A stretch of 64,000 nt of DNA, taken from Bathymodiolus brooksi (taxonomy: Eukaryota; Mollusca; Bivalvia; Mytilida; Modiolidae). The stretch covers positions 30,234,962 to 30,298,961 of the forward strand of contig OY804589.1 in NCBI GenBank assembly GCA_963680875.1. Direction: 5' to 3'. Both the position numbers and the translations under genes were made by a program. The notes beneath the pieces were generated by a model. It was not told the origin of the DNA, did no database searches, and worked only from the letters and a program-made list of their open reading frames with translations. Of this stretch, positions 41,681 through 54,729 are shown in pieces (the stretch's first letter is position 1; the number at the start of each line of letters is the position of its first letter).

Positions 41681-42233
41681 GATCAATTTTCTTTGCACTG
41701 TGTTTTCTTCACAGTAATAAAGCCATAAAGTTTTGTGACAAAAACAAATGAAACAAATTATGTACAAAAAAGATGAAGTAATACATATGTAGTAAACCTT
41801 CACGGGAGAAATTCATTAATGGCAAACAAATATAAAAAACAATATACATGTATGTACGAACTAACGTGAAAAACAATACCAAGTTATAATCCTCACTGTT
41901 GAACTCGAGTTACTTCCCTTTAATCAATCAAATCTAAATCTGCTCAAGGTTATTTCCCCTATCTAGAGTAAACAATTTTATTACGACAAATAAAGTGTCG
42001 TGTTTGTTTTGATCAATAATTTATTTACTATGGAGTTAGACAGTGCAATTAGAGTTAACAACGTACAACAGAAAACATGAAATATTTCAACATTACGCTT
42101 GATTGTTCCATGGTGCTTAACGCCACTTTCAACAATATTTCAGTTATATCGTGGCGGTCAGAAAACCTGAGGGCGAGGTGTACAACATTATGTGATAAAG
42201 TTTGTCAGTGACTTGCGGCTGGTCGGTAGACTA

Positions 42234-42268
<35 letters not shown>

Positions 42269-42411
42269 AAGAACTAAATTAACGTCACTTTCACAGCAGT
42301 TAAATTTGGATAGCAAACATTATATAATGTTCGGTGGTTTCAGTATGATTCCCGTTACACTTTTCGCATAATTTGCTAAGAGAAGATTATACTTGAATAA
42401 ATGTTCATTTA
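41681..42411. other. Spacer B, SINE-like fragment and microsatellite, no gene
   Basis: 42,100-42,230 is the SINE-like fragment (GGTGCTTAACGCCACTTTCA). A TA run then GA run is at 42,233-42,268, longer in TA than in unit A. Confidence 0.55.
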
Positions 42412-42601
42412 AGGCCGGTATGAGAGGTCAGCTAAGACTTGTATTAAGGATAGAGCAATGCTCTATCCTAAATGCAATCTCATCAGATTTTAAAAAAAAT
42501 ATTATAATCCACTGTATTTATACTGTACACACGATACGATTTTGCATTATAAAACAAGTCTGATGATACAAATCTTTTCGTGTGTACCGGCCTTTATAGT
42601 A
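42412..42601. mobile_element. Short palindromic MITE, unit B
   Basis: AAGGCCGGTATGAG to GTGTACCGGCCTTTATA, with the hairpin AGGATAGAGCAATGCTCTATCCT perfect here. Counterpart of 25,126-25,298. Confidence 0.65.
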
Positions 42602-43124
42602 CTTAGTTCAAGTCGAAGTCTGGTGTGGGTATTTTTTATGACTATGTCCAAGAGAGTAAACGGGATTAGTGTTCTGTCTGTCAGTTTGTTGGAGTATTTG
42701 TTTTTAAACTAGGTACTAATTTGGCTGATAAAACGTCTTAGGGTAGATTATTCCAGTCTCTTATAGTGACTGGAAAAGAGAATTGTCATATATGATAGTT
42801 TTAGATCTTATGGGAATCAAAGTAGCGTTAAACACCATAACGCCAACAGTTTCTTTAATGACTGATTATTCTGTCCTATTTGGACCCATAAAAGTTTACC
42901 CCCCCTTTTCCTTTTCTCTCACTTTTGTTTTTATTGAAATGCTTGTAACAAGCCAGGAAAGTGAGCGGTCATCGTGTATTTGTGTATAACTTTCCAACAG
43001 GGCGGTATTTTATTATTTTATCTCTATCTTTATCTTAACAATATAAACATATCTCACATAACTAGTAAACTCATTCACTTCCTGCTAGAAAAACAGATTT
43101 GAAATATGAAGATTTGATGTGACA
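42602..43124. other. Spacer B, no gene seen
   Basis: Shared with unit A (25,299-25,904), with a ~60-bp deletion near 42,880. One GGGCGGTATTTTATT motif near 43,000. Confidence 0.5.
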
Positions 43125-43785
43125 TCTTTTGATATAATTACAGGTATGGAAATATGTTTGGCGCAGGGACCGTCTTCCTTCGCGTCAGTTGAAACTTTAC
43201 GACAAAAGAGATGATTTCAATTTTCCCATTGTGAACTTTTCATTCATATGTAGCAACAGTCCAGAAGTACCTGCATATGGAGTTTATATCTCTCAGTTTA
43301 TACGATACTCCAGAGCTTGTGGTTTCTATCAGGATTTCCTTGATAGAGGGTTGCTGCTAATAAGGAAGCTACTGAATCAAGGGTTCCTATTAGTTAAGTT
43401 GAAGTCATCAATTCCAAAGTGTTACAGGCGCCACCACGACTTGGTTGACCGCTATGGAATATATGTGTTACAAATGACCACGAATATGTTCTATTTGTCG
43501 TAAGCACTTCCCGATCCTTTCCTCGGTCATGACTTATCACCAGGTTTGTAACTAGATTAACACGATGGTGTCACTAGTGGAGCAGGAACTGCTCACCCTT
43601 CGGGAACACATGAGTTCACCCCCAGTTTTTAGTGCGGCTCGTGTTACTCGATCTTTAGTATTATGTGTATGTCTTGTAGATCGTTGTTTGTCCTTTGTAC
43701 TTTTTCTTTTGTCCATTGTGTTGTCTGTTCGTCTATGATATGCGAATTCTAATTAACCCTTTGGTATCTTCAAGCTCTTCCTACG
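43125..43785 (+). pseudogene. RT C-terminal fragment plus 3' tail, unit B
   Basis: Open frame with LKLYDKRDDFNFPIVNF, YISQFIRYSRACGFYQDF, LLLIRKLLNQGFLLVKLKSS and RRHHDLVDRYGIYVLQM to TAA at 43,501-43,503, then the 3' tail to about 43,785. Slightly better kept than the unit A copy (LDRG and DKRDD present). No catalytic half. Confidence 0.84.
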
Positions 43786-44320
43786 AATATCATTATACCA
43801 AGCTGTACGGTAAATCCAAAACAACTCGAAAAAGGAATTATATGGATACCGGGCTATACTATATCGCATCTCGTGCAACTCATTGGGGAGGGATTGTATT
43901 TCCTATATTAATGTATACAAAGAAGTGCCACTGGAATGGGTAGTTCTACAAATATCATTCTACCAAACTATGGTGAATCCTTAACAATTGGAAAGAGAAA
44001 TAATATAGATGTTGTTCTATGGTATATCGTATCTCGTACAACTCACTGGGGAGGGAAGTACCTCCTATATAAAGATATGTTCAGCAGCGCGACTGGAAAG
44101 GGTAGGTGTACAAATATCATTCTACCAAGCTGTACGGTAAATCCTTAGCAATTGGAATGAGGAATAATGTAGGCGTGTTATATGAATGGGTTACTGTATC
44201 GTATATATATATCTGTCTTTGAGGGTATCTGGTGGAACTGGAAGACCCGAAACTATGATATAACCTGTGACCGTTCGTACCGGAGGCGCCTTCCTAACTA
44301 TATGGACTACTGCAAGCTAA
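43786..44320. repeat. ~162-bp tandem repeats and GIWWNWK segment, unit B
   Basis: Three copies of ATATCATTCTACCAA...GGAAAGAGAAATAATAT. At about 44,221 comes GGTATCTGGTGGAACTGG, reading GIWWNWKTRNYDITCDRSYR. The acceptor-like TTTCAG of unit A is TTTGAG here, so splicing would be lost. Confidence 0.6.
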
Positions 44321-46675
44321 GGTTGCACTTTTTAAGGGATAGTATGTAATTGATCAGTAAATGATATGTTGTAATATAATATAAATGATTGATATGTTTA
44401 AACTTGGTGCATTATGGGGTCTAAACAATAGATAGCTTTCACTGGTTTAGTATGATTGGCTATGGAAATACAGGCTCATACTTACGCCAAAATTGTCCTT
44501 AATGAGTGGTCACTTAATCTGCTCCCTCTTTGTTAAGGTGTAATACATTTTTCTCTTAGGAATAACAAAGTTAAGGTCAGCTTCAGTTTATAGAAAATTT
44601 ACTCTAGTTTATGTTGGTAAATAACATGTAGCTCTTCAATATAATATCCTTATCAGAGAAGATGCTAACCGAAATATGATCGTATGTAATTGTTTTTAAC
44701 AAAATAGTCATTCACAAGATCAACAAGGAATTATATAGGGTCATCCTTCTTATTTATATATATATATATACAGTTATTCTTTTATTGAGAGTGTGGGAAG
44801 AACTATAACAAGAAAGAATGGAGATAATTTTGATAATGTTTTTAATTCAAATCTTCACAGTTTGAAAAGACATTTTCCGAAACCCATGCTTTCCCATACG
44901 TAAACCATATTCCATGAAAAGTACATACTTGAAATATAAGATCTTACTTTTGACTTGAATGGTATCAAGGTACCTAAGCATAATCAATTTTGGTTTTGAC
45001 TATTGCCAATTAACGTAGTACTAAGAATACATCAAAGTAAATCTGAAAGTCTCATACGTAAGACTTTGTTTTTGTCCCATACATCAGATAGAAAATTTAA
45101 ATTCCTTTATTGACATGCATTATTTGATCATTACATCTCTAATACACTGATGACTACATAGACATAGGTTTACCTCTGTATATCCATCCAAAATGTGGTA
45201 TATAGAGATGCAAGAGTGTTTTGCTCTTTCTTCCCAAGCTTAACAAAATATTCCCGTCAAGAATGAGCTAAATAAACAGTCACATTTGCAAAAAAAGAGT
45301 AGAAAACTAAGAAAGATGAATACATTTTATTACTTCCTAAGGTTGATGTAAGTGAAATCCACAACAAATTAACTAATGCAAACTATATGTTCCTAATGTG
45401 ACAACAAATATCATGTTTTTTTCCTTGTAAGAATGTGTCAATTGCTACAATTTTAATTCAGAATACTATGCAATGTATTGACTTCTTAGTTAAATCAACT
45501 TAGTCAGTTTACAATATGTTGGGGTTTTTTTTCAAGAAACAAGAATTGGTATTTGTATTTGCATCTTTTGTGAAAAAATAGTAGCTGTCTGGTGATCCAT
45601 TGCTGATTATTTCATATAAAAGGTCTAATATACTATTTCTAACATCTTACTACTCTGAAACACTTTGAAGATTTAAATATGATGTTTCTGCATTATTTAC
45701 TTTTACTTCTAAATATAGGCTATACAATTTTACGTATGGAACACAATTGTACAAGGTATTATTGTATACTTGTAAGAATGAGTCAAATGCTCCAATTTTA
45801 ATTCTGAACACTATACAAAATGTAGACTTCATAATGTAATCAGCTTATTCAATCAAAAATATATGTAATTTTGCAAGAAACTGGAGTTAACATATGTGTG
45901 TTGTATCTTTTAAGTGAAAACAATAAGACTTATTTGGTGATTCTTTCTGATCATTTTTATATCAAATTTATGTAAAAGGTTTAGTTTACAATTTTCATCA
46001 CCTTATTTCCTTGAAACAATTGGAAGATTTTAATATAGAATGTTATTGTTTCATTTGATTTTAGTATACATGGTAAATTAAATATTACGTGCGGATCAAG
46101 AATATGGAAAACAGCACATTCTTAAAATAGTCTATTGAGAATTTTATATATCAGATATCTTAATAATTATTTTCATCGGTTAAAAGAATATTAAAATTTC
46201 ATAATCACTATATTAAATGATGAATAACCTAGCTTGTGCGATTTTTTGCAATTATTTTTGAAAAATGGGAAAATTGTAAAAAAGATATCTGACAAGAAAG
46301 CACTGGTTGTTCTATATTGGTGCCAACAAACGAGCTCCGACTTCAAAATATTATAAAACAATTGATACAGTCTTTAGAGGAAACACATATTAATAATCAT
46401 AAGTGATTGTCCAATACGCACAGATTTTTTGACAGCATTATCTTTAAATACATTTTTTTCAATCAAAATGACGGAAACTATCTATGATCAGTTGGAATCT
46501 TGTAGATATGACGTTAGTGTTAAACAATAATCAAAATATGGAATGATTAAAGGCGCTTCATTTGTCACCCTTAGTGCAAGATATGCATATCAAGTGATAG
46601 ACACATTAGGTTATTCCTATAGACTGTTGTTTTTAGACATACGGAGGAGAAAAATATATACATGTACCTGGGTCA
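44321..46675. other. Spacer B, AT-rich, with decayed CATACGTAAG motifs
   Basis: Counterpart of 27,076-29,427. CTCATACGTAAGAC near 45,054 and TTTTACGTATGGAACAC near 45,730 remain, but the 46,085 site reads ATTACGTGCGGATCAAG. No gene. Confidence 0.5.
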
Positions 46676-47040
46676 AGTGAGTGCTTGATTAATTGTTTTG
46701 ATAGCCAACTCAGCGACTTTTCAGCTATATCATGGCGAGGACAAGTTAATTTCCAATGAAATGATGATGAAATCCGCTTTGTACTAGACCAAAGCTCTTA
46801 GCTGAATTTGCATAGTGCTAGCTCACTGAAACAACAGTCTGCAGGTAGACATGTCGTTCCACTCGGACACATTATCCTCATTCCGAGCAAATCAGTCTTT
46901 GCTTTTTCTCCATAATGCTGCGAGTTAATCGGAGAAGCAACAAGAACCAAGTTTATAGTCTTGGATTTGTCCTGTTCGGGGCTCGAATCCACGATCTACC
47001 TCTCTTGAGGCGAGCACGCTAACCATTACCCCACCGATGC
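46676..47040 (-). mobile_element. tRNA-headed SINE, minus strand, unit B
   Basis: Counterpart of 29,428-29,800; head GGGGCTCGAATCCACGATC with CTAACCATTACCCCACC at the right, better kept than in unit A. Confidence 0.83.
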
Positions 47041-47779
47041 GGTTGATTGATGGATAAGATATTTTTACACTGGGTTTTGTAAAATAAAATAATAAAGTCA
47101 TAGGCTTAGAATCAGAATTAGAAGTGCATATATAATAAGCATTCCCGGGAGAAATTCATTAATGCCAAACATATACAATACGATATACATGTATGTACGA
47201 ACAAACATGTAAAACAATACCAAGATATACCCCTCACTGTTGAACTTTAGTTACTTCCCTTTAATCATTAAAATCTAAATCTGCTCAAGGTTATTTCCCC
47301 TATCTAGAGTAAACAATTTTATTACGACTTATAAAGTCTCGTGTTTGTTTTGATTACATCTTAAGATCAATAATATATTCACTATGAAGTTAGATAATGT
47401 AGTTAGGGTTACCTAAGTTAAACTGAAAACATAAAAATGTTCATTCATTAAATAAAATGTTTTTTTAAGTAGCAACTTACCCTTGTTTGCTTGGTTAACG
47501 CCACTTTCAACAAAGTTTCAGTTATATCGTGGTGTTGAGAAAACCTCGGGGCGAGATGTACAATACCATAACCCTATGAGTTTCTTTAATGAGTGTAATT
47601 GATTTTACGATACCTTACTAATCAACAAATAAAACATTTAAAGGTTTGGCCTCATAAAGCTAGCTTAACCCACCCCCAATCTTTTTAATTTTTATTGAAA
47701 TGCTTGCAACAAGCCAGGAAAGTCAGCGATTATGTATGTGTGTAAAACATGTTCCTCTTGATACGATTTTTCTATTATA
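47041..47779. other. Spacer B, SINE-like fragment, no gene
   Basis: TTGAACTTTAGTTACTTCCC segment near 47,240 and GGTTAACGCCACTTTCAACA fragment near 47,495. No gene. Confidence 0.5.
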
Positions 47780-50700
47780 TTTTTTAACTCTCCCAACACC
47801 ATGGTATTGTTTTGTTTTTCTATTAGATTTTTAAGTATACCAACAGGGCGTATTTTATTTTAGTTTTTCTATTAGATTTTTAAGCATACCAACAGGAAGG
47901 TATTTTATTTTTGTTTTTATATTAGATTTTTAAGTATACCAACAGGATGGTATTTTATTTTTGTTTTTCTATTAGATTTTTAAGTATACCAACAGGGCGG
48001 TATTTTATATTTGTTTTTTCTATTAGATTGTTTAGTATCCCAACAAGTCGGTATTTTATTTTTGTTTTTCAATTAGATTTTTAAGTATGCCAACAGGATG
48101 GTATTTTATTTTTGTTTTTCTATTAGAGTTTCTAGTATACCAACATGACTGTAATTTATTTTTGTTTTTCTATTAGATTATTAAGTATACCAACAGAGCT
48201 GTATTTAATTTTTGTTTTTCAATTAGATTTTTAAATATACCAATAGGGCGGTATTTTATTTTTGTTTTTCTATTAGATTTTTAAGCATACCAACAGGACG
48301 GTATTTTATTTTTGTTTTTATATTAGATTTTTAAGTATACCAACAGGATGGTATTTTATTTTTGTTTTTCTATTAGATTTTTAAGCATACCAACAGGGCG
48401 GTATTTTTTATTTGTTTTTTCTATTAGATTTTTTAGTATCCCAACACGGACATATTTTATTTTTGTTTTTCTATTAGAGTTTTTGGTATTCCAACAGGGT
48501 GGGATTTTATTTTTGTTTTTCTATTAGATTTTCAAGTATACCAACAGATCTCTATTTTATTTTTGTTTTTGTATTAGATTTCTAAGTATACCAACAGTGC
48601 GGTATTTTATATTTGTTTTTTCTATTCGATTTTTTAGTATCCCAACAGGGCGATATTTTATTTTTGTTTTTCTATTAGAGTGTTTAGTGTTCCAACAGGC
48701 CGGTATTTTGTTTTTCTATTATATCTTTAAGTATACCAATAGGGCTGTATTTTATTTTTGTTTTTCTATTAGAGTTTTTAGTATTCCAACAGGACGGTAT
48801 TTTATTTTTGTTTTTCTATTAGATTTTTAAGTATACCAACAGGACGGTATTTTATATTTGTTTTTTCTATTAAATTTTTTAACATTCCAACAGGGCGATA
48901 TTTTATTTTTGTTTTTTTATTAGAGTTTTTAGTATTCCAACAGGGCGGTATTTTATTTTTGTTTTTCTATTAGAGTGTTCAGTGTTCCAACAGGGCGGTA
49001 TTTTATTTTTGTTTTTTCTATTAGATCTTTAAGTATACCAATAGGGCTGTATTTTATTTTTGTTTTTCTATTAGAGTGTTTAGTATTCCAACAGGGCGAT
49101 ATTTTGTTTTTCTATTAGATTGTTAGGTATACCAACAGGACGATATTTTATTTTTGTTTTTCTATTTGATTTTTAAATATACCAACAAGTCGGTATTTTA
49201 TTTTTGTTTTTCAATTAGATTTTTAAGTATGCCAACAAGATGGTATCTTATTTTTGTTTTTCTATTAGAGTTTCTAGTATACCAACATGGCTGTAATTTA
49301 TTTTTGTTTTTCTATTAGATTATTAAGTATACCAACAGGGCTCTATTTTATTTTTGTTTTTGTATTAGATTTTTAAGTATACCAACAGGGCGGTATTTTA
49401 TATTTGTTTTTCTATTTGAGTGTTTAGTATCCCAACAGGGCGATATTTTATTTTTGTTTTTTTATTTGAGTGTTTAGTGTTCCAACAGGGCGGTATTTTT
49501 TTTTCTATTAGATCTTTAAGTATTGCTATAGGGCTGTATTTTATTTTTGTTTTTCTATTAGAGTTTTTAGTATTCCAACAGGGCGGTATTTTATGTTTGT
49601 TTTTCTATTAGAGTTTCTAGTATACCAACAGTGCTGTAATTTATTTTTGTTTTTCTATTAGATTTTTAAGCATCCCAACAGGGCGGTATTTTATTTTTGT
49701 TTTTCTATTAGATCTTTAAGTATACCAACAGGGCGGTATTTTATTTTTGTTTTTCTATTAGATATTTAAGTATAAAAACAGGGCGGTATTTTATTTTTGT
49801 TTTTCTATTAGATTTTTAAGCATGCCAACAGGGCGGTATTTTATTTTTTTATTTTTTTATTATATTTTTAAGCATCCCAACAGGGCGGTATTTTATTTTG
49901 TTTTTTTTTATTATATTTTTAAGCATCCCAACAGGGCGGTATTTTATTTTTGTTTTTTATATTAGATTTTTAAGTATACCAACAGGGCGATATTTTATTT
50001 TTGTTTTTCTATTAGATTTTTAAGCATCCCAACAGGGCGGTATTTTATTCTTATTTTTCTATTAGATTTGTAAGTATACCAACAGGGCGTATTTTATTTT
50101 TGTTTTTCTATTAGATATTTAAGTATACCAACAGGGCTGTATTTTATTTTTGTTTTTCTATTAGATTTTTTAGTGTTCAACCAGGGCGGTATTTTATTTT
50201 TGTTTTTTCTATTAGATTTTTAAGTATACCAACAGGGCGATATTTTATTTTTGTTTTTCTATTAGATTTTTAAGCATCCCTACACGGTGGTATTTTATTT
50301 TTGCTTATCTATTAGATTTTTTTAGTATACCAACAGGGCGCATTTTATTTTTGTTTTTCTATTAGAGTTTTAAGTATACCAACAGGGCGGTATTTTATTT
50401 TAGTTTTTATATTAGATATTTAAGTATACCAACAGGGCGGTATTTTATTTTTGTTTTTCTATTAGATTTTTAAGTATACCAACAGGACGGTATTTTATTT
50501 TAGTTTTTATATTAGATATTTAAGAATACCAACAGGGCGGCATTTTATTTTAGTTTTTATTTTAGATATTTAAGTATACCAACAGGGTGGTATTTTATTT
50601 TTGTTTTTATATTAGATATTTAAGCATACCAACAGGGCGGTATTTTATTTTTGTTTTTCTATTAGATTTTTAAGCAAACCGACAGGGCGGTATTTTATTT

Positions 50701-51965
50701 TTGTTTTTTTTTATTATATTTTTAAGCATCCCAACAGGGCGGTTTTTATTTTTGCTTTTTTTTATTATATTTTTAAGCATCCCAACAGGGCGGTATTTTA
50801 TTTTTGTTTTTTATATTAGATTTTTAAGCATACCAACAGGGCGAAATTTTATTTTTGTTTTTCTATTAGATTTTTAAGCATCCCAACAGGGCGGTATTTT
50901 ATTTTTGTTTTTCTATTAGATTTGTAAGTATACCAACAGGACGGTATTTTATTTTTGTTTTTCTATTAGATATTTAAGTATACCAACAGGGCTGTATTTT
51001 ATTTTTGTTTTTCTATTAGATTTTTTAGTGTTCAAACAGGGCGGTATTTTATTTTTGTTTTTTCTATTAGATTTTTAAGTATACCAACAGGGCGATATTT
51101 TATTTTTGTTTTTCTATTAGATTTTTAAGCATCCCAACACGGTGGTATTTTATTTTTGCTTATCTATTAGATTTTTTTAGTATACCAACAGGGCGTATTT
51201 TATTTTTGTTTTTTTATTAGATTTTTAAGCATCCCAACACGGTGGTATTTTATTTTTGTTTATCTATTATATTGTTAAGCATACCAACAGGCCGGTATTT
51301 TATTTTTGTTTTTCTATTAGATTTGTAAGTATACCAACAGGGCGGTATTTTATTTTAGTTTTTATATTAGATATTTAAGAATACCAACAGGGCGGTATTT
51401 TATTTTAGTTTTTATTTTAGATATTTAAGTATACCAACAGGACGGTATTTTATTTTTGTTTTTATATTAGATATTTAAGCATACCAACAGGGCGGTATTT
51501 TATTTTTGTTTTTCTATTAGATTTTTAAGCATACCGACAGGGCGGTATTTTATTTTTGTTTTTCTATTAGATTTGTAAGTATACCAACAGGGCGGTATTT
51601 TATTTTTGTTTTTCTATTAGAGTTTTAAGTATACCAACAGGGCGGTATTTTATTTTAGATTTTATATTAGATATTTAAGTATACCAACAGGGCGGTATTT
51701 TATTTTTGTTTTTCTATTAGATTTTTAAGTATACCAACAGGACGGTATTTTATTTTAGTTTTTATATTAGATATTTAAGAATACCAACAGGGCGGTATTT
51801 TATTTTAGTTTTTATTTTAGATATTTAAGTATACCAACAGGGCGGTATTTTATTTTTGTTTTTATATTAGATATTTAAGCATACCAACAGGGCGGTATTT
51901 TATTTTTGTTTTTCTATTAGATTTTTAAGCATACCAACAGGGCGGTATTTTATTTTTGTTTTTGA
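47780..51965. repeat. 50-bp minisatellite array, unit B
   Basis: About 84 units of the same 50-bp repeat, commonest form GTATACCAACAGGGCGG, TATTTTATTTTTGTTTTTC, TATTAGATTTTTAA. Higher-order repetition: a stretch with TTTTTTATTATATTTTTAAGC, then AAGCATCCCAACAGGGCGG, occurs near 49,850-50,300 and again near 50,700-51,160; the ATATTAGATATTTAAGAATACC series occurs near 50,510, 51,365 and 51,770. No foreign insert in this array. Confidence 0.97.
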
Positions 51966-53295
51966 TTTTATTATCTCTATCTTTATCTTTACAATATCAA
52001 CATATCTCACATGACTAGTAAACTAATTCACTTCCTGCTAGAAACAAGATTTGAAGTATGATGATTTGCTGTGACATCTTTTGATATAATTACAGGTATG
52101 GACATATGTTTTGCGCAGAGACCGTCTTCCTTCGCGTCAGTTGACTGTATGTCAAAAAGGGACACAGGAAATGTCTTCCATGGTGTCCGTTAACTGTGTA
52201 TGTCAAAAAGGGGTGTGTACACAGAGATCGACAGTATTTATCATTCGGTCACTGACAAATTTATCACAGGTCTACAAATATCATCTACCTAGCTTATATG
52301 GGGAGTCGTGACACTTGGAAAGAGGAATAATATGGATGTAGTCTTATGATATATCGTATATCGTGCAACTTACTGGCGAGGTGGGGGGGGGGGGGGGTGG
52401 GGGAGGGGTACTTCCTACATAAATATATACACATAAGTGCTACTAGAATATGTACGTCTACAACTATTACTCTTCCAAGTCCTTAACAACTGGAAAGAGG
52501 AATAAAACGGACACAGGGCCTATAATATATCGTATCTCGTGCAAGTGACTGGAAAAAGGAGGACGGGCTACTTACTGTACAAAGATATATACAGAAGTAC
52601 CAAACTACGGTATATCCTTAACAACTGGAAAGAGGAATATTATGGAAATATCGTATCTCGTGCAACTCACTAGGGAGGGTGTGTGTGTAGGGGGAGTGAT
52701 ACTTCCTATATAAAGATATATACAGAAGTGCCACTGGAATGATTACGTCTATATATATCATTCTACCAACTGTGCAAAAATCCTTAACAAATAGAAAGAG
52801 GAATAATATGGATACAGGGCTTATATTATATTCTCTAAGGAGTGTGTGGGAAAAGGGAATACTTCCTATATAAAGATGTATGCAAAGGTGGTGTCGCAGG
52901 AATGGGTACGTCTACAAATATCATTCTAACAACTGTACATTAAATCCTTAACAACTGGAAAGAGGATTAATATGGATGCATGGCTTATAATATATTGTAA
53001 CTCGTGCAACTCACTGGGAAGGGTGTGGGGGTACTTCCTACACAAAGATAAATATGCAGTTCTAAGTGCCACTGGAATAGGTAGGTCTACACATATCTTT
53101 CTGCCAAATTGTATGGTAAACTATTAACTATGGAAAGAGAAATAAATATGGGCATATTGTATGATTGCGTTACTGTATGGAATATATCTGGCTTTGTGGA
53201 TATCTGGTGCAACTGTAAGATCCCTAACTATGATATAGCTTGCAACCCTTTGCACCTCAGGCACGGGGATCATTTCCTATATACAATCGGAATGC
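51966..53295 (+). other. 'Exon-like' block, end of unit B
   Basis: Best-kept copy of the block. After ATAATTACAG comes a 66-residue open stretch (RRDRLPSRQLTVCQKGT, SVNCVCQKGVCTQ). After TTTATCACAG comes GTCTACAAATATCATC, followed by five or six ~150-bp repeats (ACAACTGGAAAGAGGAATA, TCGTGCAACTCACT). At 53,190 GATATCTGGTGCAACTG reads DIWCNCKIPNYDIACNP, in a 63-residue frame ending about 53,300. I do not recognise these peptides. A run of about 18 G is at 52,383-52,400. Confidence 0.5.
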
Positions 53296-53349
53296 CTTAA
53301 ACTTATCAGCTTTCAAATATATGATTTGGTTGAAAATTTCCCACTTCAA

Positions 53350-53715
53350 TATAGAACTGTGGTGTAATGGTTAGCGCGTGTTCGCCTCAGGTGTGGTAGC
53401 TCGTGAGTTCGAGCCCCGATCGGTTCAATCCACAGACTAGAAAACTGGTGTTTGTTGCTTCTCTACTAAGCACGCAATATTAAGGAGAAAAGGCAAAAAC
53501 TGGTTGACTCGGAATCCGGATAATGTGTATGAGAAGGGCGACATATTTATCCGCGGACTGTTGTTTCAATGCACAAGCACCATAAAAATCCTACTAAGAT
53601 TGTTCGTCTAGTACAAATCGAATTTCCTCATCATTAACTTGTTCTCGCCATGATATAGTTGAATTTTATTTTGAGTTGCTGTTAAGCAACAATCACTCAC
53701 TCACTCACTCACTCA
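53350..53715 (+). mobile_element. Full-length tRNA-headed SINE, unit B
   Basis: GTGGTGTAATGGTTAGCGCG and GTGAGTTCGAGCCCCGATCG are well-matched A and B boxes; body and CACTCACTCACTCACTC tail as in the family. Confidence 0.9.
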
Positions 53716-54141
53716 ATATATCCAATGATGCTGGGGAGTGTTGATCTACATTCATGTGTTATGTAAAGATTTCTAGAATATTCTAGTAACAGAAAAATAC
53801 AACCAACAATCAATTCAGTTTCTATTCTTTAATATAAATAACAGAAATTACCTTTTAATAATATACAATTTCAAATATCAAATTGCATGTAATAAATTAT
53901 AACTGGCTTATCAATGAATATATATGATTTTCCTTTCTGCTATATTAGTTCGATCCTTTCCTATGACAATTAATTCAATTTAAATCAAGATATCCTTTAG
54001 TTTCAATGCATACAGTTTCTAAATATTGTGTGTAGAAATTGTTAATAGTTCAATGTTCAAGTCACGTGACTTCACTAAGTAAATATATCCAAATATAATA
54101 CTATAGATTCCAGTTGTTATATAAACCCTCAATTTCAGACT
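53716..54141. other. AT-rich spacer before copy 5
   Basis: As 35,386-35,805, including AAGTCACGTGACTTCAC near 54,059. No gene. Confidence 0.5.
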
Positions 54142-54719
54142 GGCTGCTCTCCAATTTGCTACCCTTTTTATACTATTTTTATGAAGTCTCTAGAATATGC
54201 CAAAGTAAACATGCTTACTTAAATTTAAATGTTTGCATAAACCATATGCAGAAATATCTAGAACATATTAAAACTGAAGGTCAAAATTAATAACTTGTAA
54301 ACAACTTGACCTATTTTTGATAACCTATTTGTAATGATGATGTAATATTATCAACAACAAACTATTCTGATGAACAAAATGATCAATCATATTTCTAATA
54401 TATACATATAACATGTAATACTTTAATGTTAAGGTGCACAATCTACAGTTAGTTATATCTGATAATGGCCAAAGATCTTATGTTAACACAGTTCTCTATG
54501 GAGGGCTTTTGGTCAACCTTACTTATATACAAAATCATGTCAGTAGCCATTTTTTAGTTGTAAACTTGATTGAAAGTGCTTTATAACAAGCATCGTAATT
54601 GTCTACGCTTCAGAATTAACTGGATTGGAAACACGTAACGAAACAATATTCTAAGATGGCAGCTCTTATACATGTACATTATTGCTTCCAATATTTTATA
54701 TTCCATGCTTTGTTTTCAG
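54142..54719 (+). promoter_or_regulatory. Upstream block of the intact gene (copy 5): promoter, 5' leader, splice acceptor
   Basis: CTGCTCTCCAATTTGCTACC, TAATGGCCAAAGATCTTATG, TTAACACAGTTCTCTATGGA, CTTTATAACAAGCATCGTAA (TATA-like near 54,580), GGAAACACGTAACGAAACAA (a GTAACG possible weak donor) and the pyrimidine-rich TTTGTTTTCAG ending at 54,719. The last is conserved in all five copies. A short 5' UTR intron of roughly 85 bp is my inference. Confidence 0.5.
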
Positions 54720-54729
54720 ATACGTTGAC

